DNA from: Fictibacillus phosphorivorans
GTDB lineage: Bacteria > Bacillota > Bacilli > Bacillales > Fictibacillaceae
Assembly (NCBI RefSeq): GCF_023715845.1
Contig: NZ_JAMBOR010000015.1
Coordinates: 28,445 to 92,444, forward strand
Reading direction: 5' to 3'
DNA length: 64,000 nt
Shown in pieces: positions 33,157 through 41,101 of this stretch. The notes below the pieces were generated by a model. That model was not told the origin of the DNA. It saw only the letters and a program-made list of their open reading frames with translations, and made no database searches. Within the stretch, counting starts at the first letter, position 1. Every line of letters begins with the position of its first letter. The translations under genes and the position numbers were made by a program.

Positions 33157-34188
33157 ATGGGTGGACGGATCAAACAAATCTTACAGATTGCCGCCACTTA
33201 TATCGGTACGGTAGTAGGTGCTGGTTTCGCTACGGGGAGAGAGATCGTTGAGTTCTTTACGAAGTATGGATCAGCTGGTTTTGCCGGCATCCTGATAAGC
33301 GGGTTCCTTTTTATCGTAATTGGGACAAAACTGATGATCATGGCGAAAAGGATAGGAGCTACTTCATTCGATGAGATGAACCTTCATCTATTTGGAACAG
33401 CCGCATCCCGAGTAGTAAACATCTTAATGCTTGTTATGCTTTTTGGAGTAACTGGGGTCATGCTGTCTGGGACTGGTGCTTTATTTCAAGAACAACTTCA
33501 ATTGCCATTTCAGGCGGGAGTCATTTTAACCTTGATCGTTACGTATTTAGTCATGAAAAAAGGGATAGATGGGATAATGTGGACCAACTCACTCATCGTA
33601 CCTATCATGGTTCTATTTTCATTGATCTTGTCCGTTTCTATGTTTGGCGAAGGGGGACGGCAACTTTTTGTTTCTGATGATTTTACCGGTGGATGGCAAT
33701 GGATTGTGAGTCCGTTTTCTTATGCGGCTTTTAACTTAACTTTGGCACAGGCTGTATTGGTTCCTCTTTCACGGGAAGCCGCAGATGAATCTGTGATCAA
33801 ATGGGGGGGATTCATAGGAGGACTCGGTCTCACGTTTATTTTGTTAAACAGCCATTATGTCCTATATTCGGTTCCGCGTGTACTTAGTTATGAAATTCCG
33901 ATCGCAGAAATCGTTGGCGGTCTCGGAATCGTGGTGCATTACTTTTTTGTACTTGTCATCTATGGTGAGATCTTCTCGACATTGATTGGAAACTTATTTG
34001 GTCTTGCGGGTTCCCTTAGAAAGAATATAAGACTATCAAGTCATGCCATACTCATTTCCTTGATGGTTGGAAGCTATTTGCTGAGCCAGGTTGGATATGC
34101 CGAACTGCTGCATTATTTGTATCCAGTTTTCGGACTGATCGCATTAATTTTTTTAACTGTGGTATCTGCTAAAAAGCTGGAAAGATGA
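33157..34188 (+). CDS. YkvI family membrane transporter-like protein
   Basis: A 343-aa protein with ten hydrophobic helices. The N-terminal TYIGTVVGAGFATGREIVEFF near residues 15-35 resembles the APC-superfamily substrate site and matches the YkvI group of Bacillus. Role unknown; probably a secondary transporter. GGAGGTG precedes the ATG. Function is inferred only from fold resemblance. Confidence 0.82.
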   Translation: MGGRIKQILQIAATYIGTVVGAGFATGREIVEFFTKYGSAGFAGILISGFLFIVIGTKLMIMAKRIGATSFDEMNLHLFGTAASRVVNILMLVMLFGVTGVMLSGTGALFQEQLQLPFQAGVILTLIVTYLVMKKGIDGIMWTNSLIVPIMVLFSLILSVSMFGEGGRQLFVSDDFTGGWQWIVSPFSYAAFNLTLAQAVLVPLSREAADESVIKWGGFIGGLGLTFILLNSHYVLYSVPRVLSYEIPIAEIVGGLGIVVHYFFVLVIYGEIFSTLIGNLFGLAGSLRKNIRLSSHAILISLMVGSYLLSQVGYAELLHYLYPVFGLIALIFLTVVSAKKLER

Positions 34189-34263
34189 ATACAATTAATG
34201 CACTGTTCACTATTTTAAATGTTAGATGTTAATAACCGATTTTGCTGGAAGGGAAAAAGGTCG

Positions 34264-34587
34264 ATGGCGTATTACAATAAATTAGTCCGTGATAAGATAC
34301 CGGAATTGCTTGAACTCGCGGGGAAAAAGGGGACGTTCCGCATTCTGGGAGATAAAGAGTTTGAAAGTGAGTTAAAGAAGAAACTTGCTGAGAGTGTAAA
34401 GGAGTACAGAGAAGCAGAAAGTGAGAGTGATGCGGCAGAAGAGCTTGCAGGTTTGTTTGAGATTTTGATCTCGCTCACAAAAGTGCATCACCTCTCTTTA
34501 AGGGAACTGGATGAAATCAGGCAGGAGAAAGCGAGAAAGCACGGCCGTTTCCATGAACGCCTCTTCCTGATCAAGGTGGAAGATTAG
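34264..34587 (+). CDS. MazG-like nucleoside triphosphate pyrophosphohydrolase
   Basis: A 107-aa all-helical protein. YNKLVRDKIPELL at residues 4-16 is the start typical of phosphoribosyl-ATP-pyrophosphohydrolase-like MazG proteins, and KEYREAESESDAAEELAGLFEIL carries the metal-binding ExxE...ExxD arrangement. It probably removes non-canonical nucleotides; substrate unknown. ATG at 34264 is preferred over the upstream in-frame start at 34219, which has no site. A palindromic repeat lies directly after the stop. Confidence 0.82.
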   Translation: MAYYNKLVRDKIPELLELAGKKGTFRILGDKEFESELKKKLAESVKEYREAESESDAAEELAGLFEILISLTKVHHLSLRELDEIRQEKARKHGRFHERLFLIKVED

Positions 34588-34594
34588 AGCAGGG

Positions 34595-34641
34595 GGGGTC
34601 TGACCCCAGACAAATACAAATCTACTGGATTTGTATTTGTC
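34595..34641. repeat. GGGGTCTGACCCC element, copy 1
   Basis: GGGGTCTGACCCC at 34595-34607, then GACAAATACAAAT (34609-34621) and its exact complement (34629-34641) around a 7-nt loop. Copy 2 at 54950 shares the core and the second hairpin almost base for base. It begins 8 nt after a stop codon. Confidence 0.8.
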
Positions 34642-34650
34642 AGGAGGACA

Positions 34651-34721
34651 TTATGTATAATATAGGGAAATTATGTGATTTAGCGAGATTTTTATGTGAT
34701 GATCGTTCAAAATTATGTGTT
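34651..34721 (+). repeat. Direct repeats TTATGTGAT, period 20-21 nt
   Basis: TTATGTATA, TTATGTGAT, TTATGTGAT and TTATGTGTT start at 34651, 34671, 34692 and 34713. A two-helical-turn period suits a protein-binding array, but the repeats also lie in the ORF above. Confidence 0.55.
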
Positions 34722-34829
34722 TATCATTCTCTAAATATATTCAACTATATACACAAGCATAAACAGGTATTCTTATCATGCTTGTTTTTGCTTGTTTTTC
34801 ATACCAACCCATTTAAAACCTCTTATTAG
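34653..34829 (+). CDS. Possible 58-aa Cys-rich small protein built on 21-nt repeats
   Basis: ATG 34653 follows AGGAGG (34642-34647) by 5 nt. The product begins MYNIGKLCDLARFLCDD and continues with RSKLCVYHS, so Leu-Cys recurs every seven residues, then a hydrophobic stretch LSCLFLLVF near the end. The underlying DNA has TTATGT at 34651, 34671, 34692 and 34713. A real small membrane peptide or a DNA repeat array that happens to be open; no family known. Confidence 0.33.
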   Translation: MYNIGKLCDLARFLCDDRSKLCVYHSLNIFNYIHKHKQVFLSCLFLLVFHTNPFKTSY

Positions 34830-34915
34830 TATGTGGCGGCACCATAAAATAAGAATAATTTAAGGAAGTGGGATTATATTTAATAAGACTGTTCATATTT
34901 TATGGAGGTGTTGCT

Positions 34916-35230
34916 ATGTCAGCTTCACGGATTTTAAAATGGATCACCGGGGGACTTGAAGCTTTGCTGGGTATACCGGTACTTGGTGGAACGATTGTGG
35001 TGAGTTTGCTTTGGACCCCTTTGGCTATTATGCTCGTGCTACATATCGTCACACTGGTTCTAACGAAACGAGACGGTGGTCCATTTACCGGTAGTGTCCT
35101 AGGGATAATAACCTCCTGTTTAGGATGGATTCCTTTTGTTGGTATGGTATTGCACATACTTTCCGCTATTTTCCTTATGATTGATGGTTCGAAACGAGAT
35201 AATAAATCCCAGGAAGTCATCCAAGGTTAA
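34916..35230 (+). CDS. Small membrane protein of unknown function (104 aa)
   Basis: A 104-aa protein with three hydrophobic segments (about residues 17-37, 38-52, 62-92) rich in glycine (GGLEALLGIPVLGGTIVVSLLW). TGGAGGTG precedes ATG 34916 by 5 nt; the longer frame from 34868 has no site. A terminator follows. Family not identified. Confidence 0.72.
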   Translation: MSASRILKWITGGLEALLGIPVLGGTIVVSLLWTPLAIMLVLHIVTLVLTKRDGGPFTGSVLGIITSCLGWIPFVGMVLHILSAIFLMIDGSKRDNKSQEVIQG

Positions 35231-35237
35231 GTTCTAT

Positions 35238-35268
35238 GAGCCCTGTTTTAAATAAGGGCTCTTTTTTT
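35238..35268 (+). terminator. Terminator after the 104-aa gene
   Basis: GAGCCCT and AGGGCTC form a 7-bp stem followed by seven T. Confidence 0.85.
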
Positions 35269-35432
35269 AATTTAAAAGGCAGAGATATGTTTATAAGTGA
35301 TCCATCAGAATCTTGAGTGGTACAAAACAAGAAAAAACAGGAAAAAACATGCAAAAAATGTGGTAACAAACAAGCACAATCCTGCATATGATTAGAAGAC
35401 CACGTGGAAATAAGAAGTAACGGAGGAACACT

Positions 35433-36221
35433 ATGTTTTCTGAAGAAAGAAGAGAAAAGATCTTAGAAGTGTTAAAGAAAGAGGGCCGGGTTCTTGCAAA
35501 AGAATTATCAGATGCGCTTCAAGTTTCAATTGACTCGATACGACGCGATCTATCTACATTAGAAGATAAAGGACTCGTTAAACGTACCCATGGCGGTGCC
35601 ATACCTGTGACAAAAGTGAAGAAGGGACCTATTGCTCCAACCGAGCGTTACACAGAAGGGACCATGCATGAAAATGCTATCGTGAAAGAAGCGGCAAAAT
35701 GGATTCAAGCGGGAGACACCCTTTTTATCGGTGGAGCGGCGATCCATTATGTTCTGCTCAAGTATTTGCCTTCTGTTCCACTTACTGTCGTTACAAATTC
35801 TTTAAAAATCGCGGATGCCCTTCGAGAGCAGGAGAATATCGATCTATATGTAATTGGTGGAAAAGTAAAGAATTCTGGCAATATGACGGATGCTCTTGCA
35901 ATTCAGCTCGTCAGTCACTATTCATTTGATCTTACATTCGTCACAGGCGGAGGAATTTCTGAGCGAGGAATAAGTACAGCTACCCCTGAAGCGGCTGCTT
36001 TCATGAAGGCAGTTGGGACTGTATCAAAAAAGAGCATTGGTCTATTTACGCACAATAAAATCGGAGTTCATGCGTTTGCGAATGTTGGACCGGTTTCAAA
36101 TCTGGCGGCTGTTATAACCGATGGCGAATCATCACGAGAACATCTAGACGCAATCAAGCAGCAAGGTGTTAAAGTGATTATCGCAAATACTGAAAAAAAT
36201 GGAACGGAAAAAGCAGAATAA
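35433..36221 (+). CDS. DeoR/GlpR-family transcriptional regulator
   Basis: A 262-aa regulator. The N-terminal winged helix contains RREKILEVLKKEGRVLAKELSDALQVSIDSIRRDLSTLE with the DSIRRDL recognition helix near residue 34; the C-terminal sensor (about 75-255) is of the sugar-phosphate isomerase-like type. No sugar operon adjoins it, so the target is distant or the steT gene downstream. ACGGAGG precedes the ATG. Terminator follows. Confidence 0.9.
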   Translation: MFSEERREKILEVLKKEGRVLAKELSDALQVSIDSIRRDLSTLEDKGLVKRTHGGAIPVTKVKKGPIAPTERYTEGTMHENAIVKEAAKWIQAGDTLFIGGAAIHYVLLKYLPSVPLTVVTNSLKIADALREQENIDLYVIGGKVKNSGNMTDALAIQLVSHYSFDLTFVTGGGISERGISTATPEAAAFMKAVGTVSKKSIGLFTHNKIGVHAFANVGPVSNLAAVITDGESSREHLDAIKQQGVKVIIANTEKNGTEKAE

Positions 36222-36231
36222 TCAATTGAAA

Positions 36232-36268
36232 CCATCAAAAAGACCCTGAATCGAGGGTCTTTTTGATG
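36232..36268 (+). terminator. Terminator of the DeoR-type gene
   Basis: CATCAAAAAGACCCT and AGGGTCTTTTTGATG form a 15-bp stem with a 6-nt loop. Confidence 0.85.
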
Positions 36269-36399
36269 ATTAATAATCATGAAAGATACGCTAACCAGTA
36301 AGAGAAAAAGTGGAAGGTTTTCTGACACATTTAATGCTTGCTATACACGAATTCCTTAAACTCTTAATAAGATTAGTTTCGTGAAATGAGGTGTAACGA

Positions 36400-36576
36400 T
36401 TGCTTCATTCTTCGCATTTTTCTTCAGAGGAAAAATTAAAAATCCGTGAACTGAAAAAGAAAATCGGATCCGAAGAAAATTTAGAGAAAAAAGTGGCGTA
36501 TGAAAAGCAGCTAAATGAAATCATGGAAAGGGTATTCATTAAAAAGCAGCTTAGAAGAAGAAATGAACTGAATTAA
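36400..36576 (+). CDS. Small basic coiled protein (58 aa), unknown function
   Basis: TTG 36400 follows GAGGTG (36389-36394) by 5 nt. The product is a single charged helix-forming protein (FSSEEKLKIRELKKKIGSEE then LEKKVAYEKQLNEIMERVF and an Arg-rich end KKQLRRRNELN). It lacks any membrane segment. Coding character and site argue for a real gene; family not recognised. Confidence 0.55.
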   Translation: MLHSSHFSSEEKLKIRELKKKIGSEENLEKKVAYEKQLNEIMERVFIKKQLRRRNELN

Positions 36577-36646
36577 CACTGTAAACCACTCCTAAACAGA
36601 AGAAAACTTCCTCAAAAAAACTGAATTGCACGTCTATTTTGGAAAG

Positions 36647-36684
36647 CAGTGACATTTCTTACATGTTTATGTTACAGTGACATT
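36647..36684. repeat. Direct repeat CAGTGACATT upstream of steT
   Basis: Identical 10-mers at 36647-36656 and 36675-36684 (period 28) flank ACATGT. A possible regulator site for the steT promoter. Confidence 0.35.
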
Positions 36685-36729
36685 AGTTTTTTTCAGATGG
36701 ACAAACGTTTTCTAAGGAGTGGACACAGC

Positions 36730-38040
36730 ATGAATCAAGAAGCAGCATTGAAAAAAGACATCGGGCTTTCTGTAGCCATGTCCATCGTTATTGGAACGGT
36801 AATTGGGTCAGGAATCTTTATGAAGCCTGGAAGTGTGCTTGAATACACCGGAAATTCAAACCTTGCATTGTTGGCATGGGCTCTTGGAGGGCTTATCACG
36901 CTTGCTGGCGGGTTAACGATCGCAGAAGTTGCAACACAAATTCCGAAAACAGGCGGCCTTTATGTATATATGGAAGAAGTGTATGGGAAGCTTTGGGGCT
37001 ATTTGAGCGGCTGGGTTCAAACTGTCATCTATGGACCGGCTGTGATCGGTGCACTTGGCTTGTACTTCGGGTCACTGTTAGCAAATCTTTTTTCATGGGA
37101 AAAATCGTTTGGCCCTTGGGTCGGCATCGGAACGGTACTTTTTCTTACCATTATAAATAACTTTGGAACAAAATACGGAGGGTTCGTACAGAATCTGTTC
37201 ACGATCGGGAAACTTGTTCCGATTGCTTTAATCATTATATTTGGAATAACTAACGGAAACGAACAGATCTTAAGTGCATCAAGCGGCTCTTTTGTTGAGA
37301 TCAGCATGGGAGCAGCAATTTTAGCGACCCTTTTTGCTTATGATGGGTGGCTGATGGTTGGATTTGTTGCGGGAGAGATGAAGAATCCAGGGAAGACGTT
37401 GCCTAAAGCGATTATTGGGGGAATATTGATTGTAATGGCGGCCTATCTTCTTGTTAATATTGCATTGCTGAAAATTCTCCCAGCTTCAGAAATTGTGAGA
37501 CTTGGTGAAAACTCAGCGGCATCTGCGGCTACCATACTTTTTGGTCCTCTTGGGGGTAAACTTATTGCAGTCGGAATAGCGGTGTCGATCTTTGGCTGCT
37601 TGAACGGTAAAATTCTAACCATTCCCCGTGTGCCTTTTGCTATGGCAGAACGAAATCAGCTTCCTTTGGCGAAAACGTTCAGCAAGGTTAGTGAAAAGTA
37701 CGGTACTCCAATTGCGGCAACGTACTTACAGGTTGTCATTGCGATCATCATGATGATTTTAACAGATCCTGATTATCTATCCGAAATGGCGATCTTCGCT
37801 GTTTATATCTTTTATATTTTTGCATTCTATGCGGTATTTAAGCTTCGGAAACGGAATAAAGACGCGCGTGTTTACAGTGTTCCGCTGTTCCCAATAGTTC
37901 CGATCTTTGCGATAAGTGGTTCAGTGTATATTGTCAGTGCAACAATCATTAATAATCCTTTTGACAGTCTGACGGCTATATTCATAACACTAGCTGGACT
38001 GCCCGTCTATTATTGGCTTCAGAGAAAAGAAAAAAATTAA
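36730..38040 (+). CDS. steT: Serine/threonine exchange transporter SteT
   Basis: A 436-aa, 12-helix LAT-type transporter of the APC superfamily. It follows B. subtilis SteT (YkbA) closely by eye: VIGTVIGSGIFMKPGSVL near residue 20, TKTGG-type QIPKTGGLYVYMEEVYG near 76, WVQTVIYGPAVIGALGLYFGS, and SIFGCLNGKILTIPRVPFAMAER near 290. It exchanges serine and threonine across the membrane. ATG 36730 follows AAGGAG by 9 nt; the longer in-frame start at 36649 has no site. Confidence 0.88.
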   Translation: MNQEAALKKDIGLSVAMSIVIGTVIGSGIFMKPGSVLEYTGNSNLALLAWALGGLITLAGGLTIAEVATQIPKTGGLYVYMEEVYGKLWGYLSGWVQTVIYGPAVIGALGLYFGSLLANLFSWEKSFGPWVGIGTVLFLTIINNFGTKYGGFVQNLFTIGKLVPIALIIIFGITNGNEQILSASSGSFVEISMGAAILATLFAYDGWLMVGFVAGEMKNPGKTLPKAIIGGILIVMAAYLLVNIALLKILPASEIVRLGENSAASAATILFGPLGGKLIAVGIAVSIFGCLNGKILTIPRVPFAMAERNQLPLAKTFSKVSEKYGTPIAATYLQVVIAIIMMILTDPDYLSEMAIFAVYIFYIFAFYAVFKLRKRNKDARVYSVPLFPIVPIFAISGSVYIVSATIINNPFDSLTAIFITLAGLPVYYWLQRKEKN

Positions 38041-38080
38041 AAGGCCCAATCGGGGTCTTTTTTTATGTCCTCGAATAAAA

Positions 38081-38104
38081 AAACCGCCAGGGATTCCTGG
38101 CGGT
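38081..38104 (-). terminator. Terminator of the SEC-C protein gene
   Basis: ACCGCCAGG and CCTGGCGGT pair perfectly with a 4-nt loop, followed on the minus strand by seven T. A weaker GGCCC/GGGTC hairpin at 38041-38066 may end steT. Confidence 0.85.
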
Positions 38105-38122
38105 AGAAAAAGATATACTCGC

Positions 38123-39160
38123 TTAAACGCTTAATCGTTCTTTCATTTCACGGTAGCGCGATGAAAGGCTTCCTGGTGAAACACCGTATTTCTTAGCTGT
38201 TTCAGCTTGTGTGGATTGAAGTCCTCTAATATCCTTTGAGACGAGGTAGTCCAGAGCTGCAGCATAGATTTCTTCTTTGCGAATAGTTGGTTTTGACTCG
38301 TTGACATATTCATCCCAAAGTTTTTCAGCCTCTTTCAGCACTTCGGTTTCCGCATGGGCTTTTACAAGTTCAGTTACAGCTGTGTACTTGTCCTCTTTGT
38401 CTGCTGATTCTTCAGAAGCTTTAGCACCTTTGTTTGCCGCAGGCTGCTCACTGATAGCTTCCTGAGGTTCTGCTTTAGGCTCCGGAATTCCTGCCGATAT
38501 ATCAATTAAAGAGAGTTGCAGAACAGTAGGGAATTGATCTTCGAAAATCTCTTTCGCATCTGCAGATGGCTGTAATTTTTCAATCGCTTCTTTTAATGCT
38601 GGCAACTCAGAGACCGGCATCTCGATATAGCCGACATAAAATTCATAATTGATGCCGTTCGATACGAGCGTTCCAAGTAATGCGCTTTCTGTCTTCGGTT
38701 TATCCGCAGCGTTTATCGTCACATCGTATACTTGCTCTGTCCAGATGTCTTTCACTGTAAAAATAAACCCTGTTTTTTGCTCAACCACTTTATAAAGGGA
38801 AGGCGCTGTGCTTGTCCAGCCGGTTAAGATCTCAGCAACTTCAGGTTTCACTGAGTTCATTACACTTTCCACATATAGCTCAACAGGCGTTTTTCCATCC
38901 TTTATCTTCGAACAGAAAACTTCCCAGCAAACAGCAATGTTCGCATACGTTTGTTCCTGGTCTTTGCCAACCGGATATTGTTTTACATACTCTGCCGTAC
39001 GTGCTGCTAAATCCTGTTGAAAGTTCTCGAGGGCAAATTTGATGAGTCCTTCTTGGTGAAAGGAAACTTCTCGCGTTTGCTCTTCTTTATGTAAGCAACA
39101 TTTTTTATATTTTTTTCCGCTGCCACAATAGCACGGATCGTTTCTTCCTATCATTGACAT
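38123..39160 (-). CDS. SEC-C metal-binding motif protein with C-terminal HTH-like segment
   Basis: A 345-aa protein. Residues 4-22 carry the zinc-binding SEC-C motif NDPCYCGSGKKYKKCC, as in SecA C-termini. The middle (30-230) is unrecognised and mixed alpha/beta, a disordered Ala/Glu-rich linker follows (near 225-255), and the last 50 residues (LQSTQAETAKKYGVSPGSLSSRYREM) look like a helix-turn-helix. ATG 39160 lies 6 nt after GGAGG; an upstream 29-residue extension has no site. Function unknown; possibly a ribosome or nucleic-acid associated factor. Confidence 0.8.
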   Translation of the reverse strand: MSMIGRNDPCYCGSGKKYKKCCLHKEEQTREVSFHQEGLIKFALENFQQDLAARTAEYVKQYPVGKDQEQTYANIAVCWEVFCSKIKDGKTPVELYVESVMNSVKPEVAEILTGWTSTAPSLYKVVEQKTGFIFTVKDIWTEQVYDVTINAADKPKTESALLGTLVSNGINYEFYVGYIEMPVSELPALKEAIEKLQPSADAKEIFEDQFPTVLQLSLIDISAGIPEPKAEPQEAISEQPAANKGAKASEESADKEDKYTAVTELVKAHAETEVLKEAEKLWDEYVNESKPTIRKEEIYAAALDYLVSKDIRGLQSTQAETAKKYGVSPGSLSSRYREMKERLSV

Positions 39161-39351
39161 GCTATTCCTCCAGTTAAACCACTTACTTATCCTGTACATA
39201 CTAGCATAAATCGGGTTTTTTTCAAACAACAAACCACCAGACAACATTTTATCATAAAAAAGAATAAGAAAAAATCATTCAATGGGTAGTTTTTCGTATG
39301 ATGAACCCTTTTTTTGTAAAAAACGTCTAAGCCAAAAAGGGGGAATATGAG

Positions 39352-40163
39352 ATGTGGAAGGTATGGAAAGTGTGGGTATTGATCTGTGTATTATTATTGG
39401 GAGCGTGCAGCCAAGGTACTAGTGAAAAGAATGCTTCACAAGACCTAGCTGGCGTTCAAGATCAGAGGAAAGTAATCTTTAACGCAGATCTTCAGATCTC
39501 AGTAGAAAAATTGCAGAACACGATGGAAACGGTCCGAAAGTTAGTCGAGGATAAAGGCGGTTATATCGTTGAATCAAACACGAATATCGGTGAAGAAGGT
39601 TTTGAGAACGGAATGATGACTGTGCGTGTCCCGATGAATGGGTTTCGCCCTTTTTTACAGGAAGTAAAGGATTTAAGTGAAGGTTCACCGCAAGAAAGTG
39701 TGCGTGGTGAGGATGTAACAGAAGAGTATGTGGATTTGTCTTCGAGAGTAAAAGCGAAGCAGCAGGTAAGAGATCGACTAGAGTCTTTTATGAAAGAAGC
39801 AGAAAGTACAGAAGACTTGTTAAAGATCTCAGCAGACCTTGCAAAGGTTCAAGAGGAGATAGAACAGATTGAAGGAAGGCTAAAGTTTTTAAAAAATCAA
39901 AGTGATTATTCAACGGTTACGGTTCAGTTTGAAGTGAAGAACTTGAATGCAGAGAGGCTGCAGACCGGAGATTTGAACACGTGGAAAAAACAAAGATGCT
40001 TTTTATGGAGACGGTGAATTTCTTTGTTTCCGCGATATCGTTCATCGTCGTTGCTGTACTCGGATTAGCACCATTATGGCTGGTACTGATTCCTGTTGTC
40101 TTTTGGTTATGGAGAAGGAAAAAAGGGCAAAAGAAAAAGCCGGGTTCTCCGACATTCATGTAA
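39352..40163 (+). pseudogene. DUF4349 lipoprotein gene with a -1 frameshift
   Basis: Frame 1 runs 39352-40017 (221 aa): lipobox LLLGAC with Cys19, then the DUF4349 domain (FNADLQISVEKLQNTMETV, YVDLSSRVKAKQQVRDRLE, a long coiled coil, YSTVTVQFEV). The expected C-terminal membrane helix is instead in the -1 frame, continuing at 39981-40163 (FFVSAISFIVVAVLGLAPLWLV, then a basic tail). The switch falls at the A6 run 39985-39990. Slippage back one base at AAA-AAA would restore a normal-length protein of about 270 aa. Could be a real mutation, a sequencing error or programmed frameshifting. Confidence 0.8.
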
Positions 40164-40218
40164 TGAGTCATTTGGTTTTGGGTTCATGTCAGATTCGTTA
40201 AATAATAGGCACGTCACA

Positions 40219-40266
40219 AACACCCTCTGCAGCATGGATTACAGTCCAGATGCTGAAAGGGTGTTT
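40219..40266. terminator. Long hairpin after the DUF4349 gene
   Basis: AACACCCT and AGGGTGTT form the base of a stem with inner CAGCAT/ATGCTG, followed by TTTGG. It lies between convergent genes. Confidence 0.55.
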
Positions 40267-40310
40267 TGGCTTTTACGGCACCTTCCTAGGGTCAGCCGTT
40301 ACCAAAAGCC

Positions 40311-40541
40311 TTAAGCGAGAAAAGCTTTGTATTCTTCAGTTAGTTTCATAAAGCGGTCTTTATCTTTTTGATCCAAGGCGTTGTTGATTTCTTTTTCATA
40401 AAACTCTTTGTAATATTTGTGAAGAGCTTCGTCCAGAACCATTTGGGCAATAAGGCTGAAGGCAAATGGGTCTCTTTTTTGTTGTTTGTACTGAACCATC
40501 TCATTTTGGTTTTTGTTATAAGAAGTGTTTTTGTCTTTCAT
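40311..40541 (-). CDS. IDEAL-domain protein
   Basis: A 76-aa small protein with the IDEAL domain in its second half: FSLIAQMVLDEALHKYYKEFYEKEINNALDQKDKDRFMKLTEEYK. The domain is found in Bacillus regulators such as YpiB and ComK-related factors and probably mediates protein contact. AAGGAGG lies 8 nt before the ATG. Role not known. Confidence 0.8.
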   Translation of the reverse strand: MKDKNTSYNKNQNEMVQYKQQKRDPFAFSLIAQMVLDEALHKYYKEFYEKEINNALDQKDKDRFMKLTEEYKAFLA

Positions 40542-40775
40542 CCTGTTTCCCTCCTTGAAATTATCTCCCTATCCGATTTTCACCTTTTATGTTTCTAGGT
40601 TTCTACTAGTATACTGAGCAAGGTGCCCAATGACAACCATTTTATTTGAAAATTCTGAATAAATTTTTGATAATCATTCTAATGTACTGTATTTTCACCA
40701 CCTTTTGGTAAATTTCTTAATAATTCGACTCATGATTTCGGTAGTATTTCTCATGCGTGACAAACGTTATAATTT

Positions 40776-40803
40776 TGTGTTATTTATGTGTTTATATTGT
40801 GTT
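40776..40803 (-). promoter_or_regulatory. Triple TGTGTT direct repeat, period 11 nt
   Basis: TGTGTT at 40776, 40787 and 40798. On the minus strand the same bases read GTAACA, TAAACA and ATAACA at exact 11-nt intervals, each one mismatch from the PhoP-box consensus TT(A/C/T)A(C/T)A. Confidence 0.4.
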
Positions 40804-40866
40804 ACTTACTATTTCCCCGTATTTATAAAGGCTTAAACACGAAGAAACACATAATCTAAAAAATCG

Positions 40867-40896
40867 TTGACTTTTTAGCTTGAATGTGAGTAGGAT
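40867..40896 (+). promoter_or_regulatory. Promoter of the thi operon
   Basis: TTGACT at 40867-40872 and TAGGAT at 40891-40896 with an 18-nt spacer, about 30 nt before the TPP aptamer. Confidence 0.5.
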
Positions 40897-40924
40897 TGTG
40901 TTAACTCAATATGGTCATTTTCGC

Positions 40925-41016
40925 TAGGGGTGCTTATATTCGTAAGCTGAGAGAAGGTACTAGCCTTCGACCCTTTGAACCTGATCCGGTTAATACTGGC
41001 GTAGGGAAGCGGTGTG
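40925..41016 (+). promoter_or_regulatory. TPP riboswitch (THI element)
   Basis: The conserved parts are all present: AGGGGTGC at 40926, AGCTGAGA at 40945, ACCCTTTGAACCTGATC at 40970 and GGTTAATACTGGCGTAGGGAAG to 41010. Thiamine pyrophosphate binding should favour the terminator at 41043. Confidence 0.95.
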
Positions 41017-41042
41017 GTCCATTACTTTCTACAATCGTAATA

Positions 41043-41080
41043 GCCACCCGCTTATCATTTGCGGGTGGCTTTTTTGTTTT
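41043..41080 (+). terminator. Riboswitch-controlled terminator of the thi operon
   Basis: GCCACCCGC and GCGGGTGGC form a 9-bp stem followed by six T, between the TPP aptamer and thiD. Confidence 0.88.
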
Positions 41081-41101
41081 ACGTTTTAGGAGGGAAATGT
41101 G

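Larger units (their letters stand above)
40542..40922. other. 380-nt AT-rich region between IDEAL gene and TPP riboswitch
   Basis: Contains a Fur-box-like sequence at 40668-40682 (13 of 15 positions of TGATAATNATTATCA), three TGTGTT direct repeats with an 11-nt period (40776-40803) and the thi promoter (40867-40896). No small ORF with a ribosome-binding site seen. Confidence 0.45.

Noticed and set aside
34651..34721. CRISPR-like array
   Set aside because: Repeats are 6-9 nt with 12-nt gaps, far below CRISPR dimensions, and there are no cas genes.
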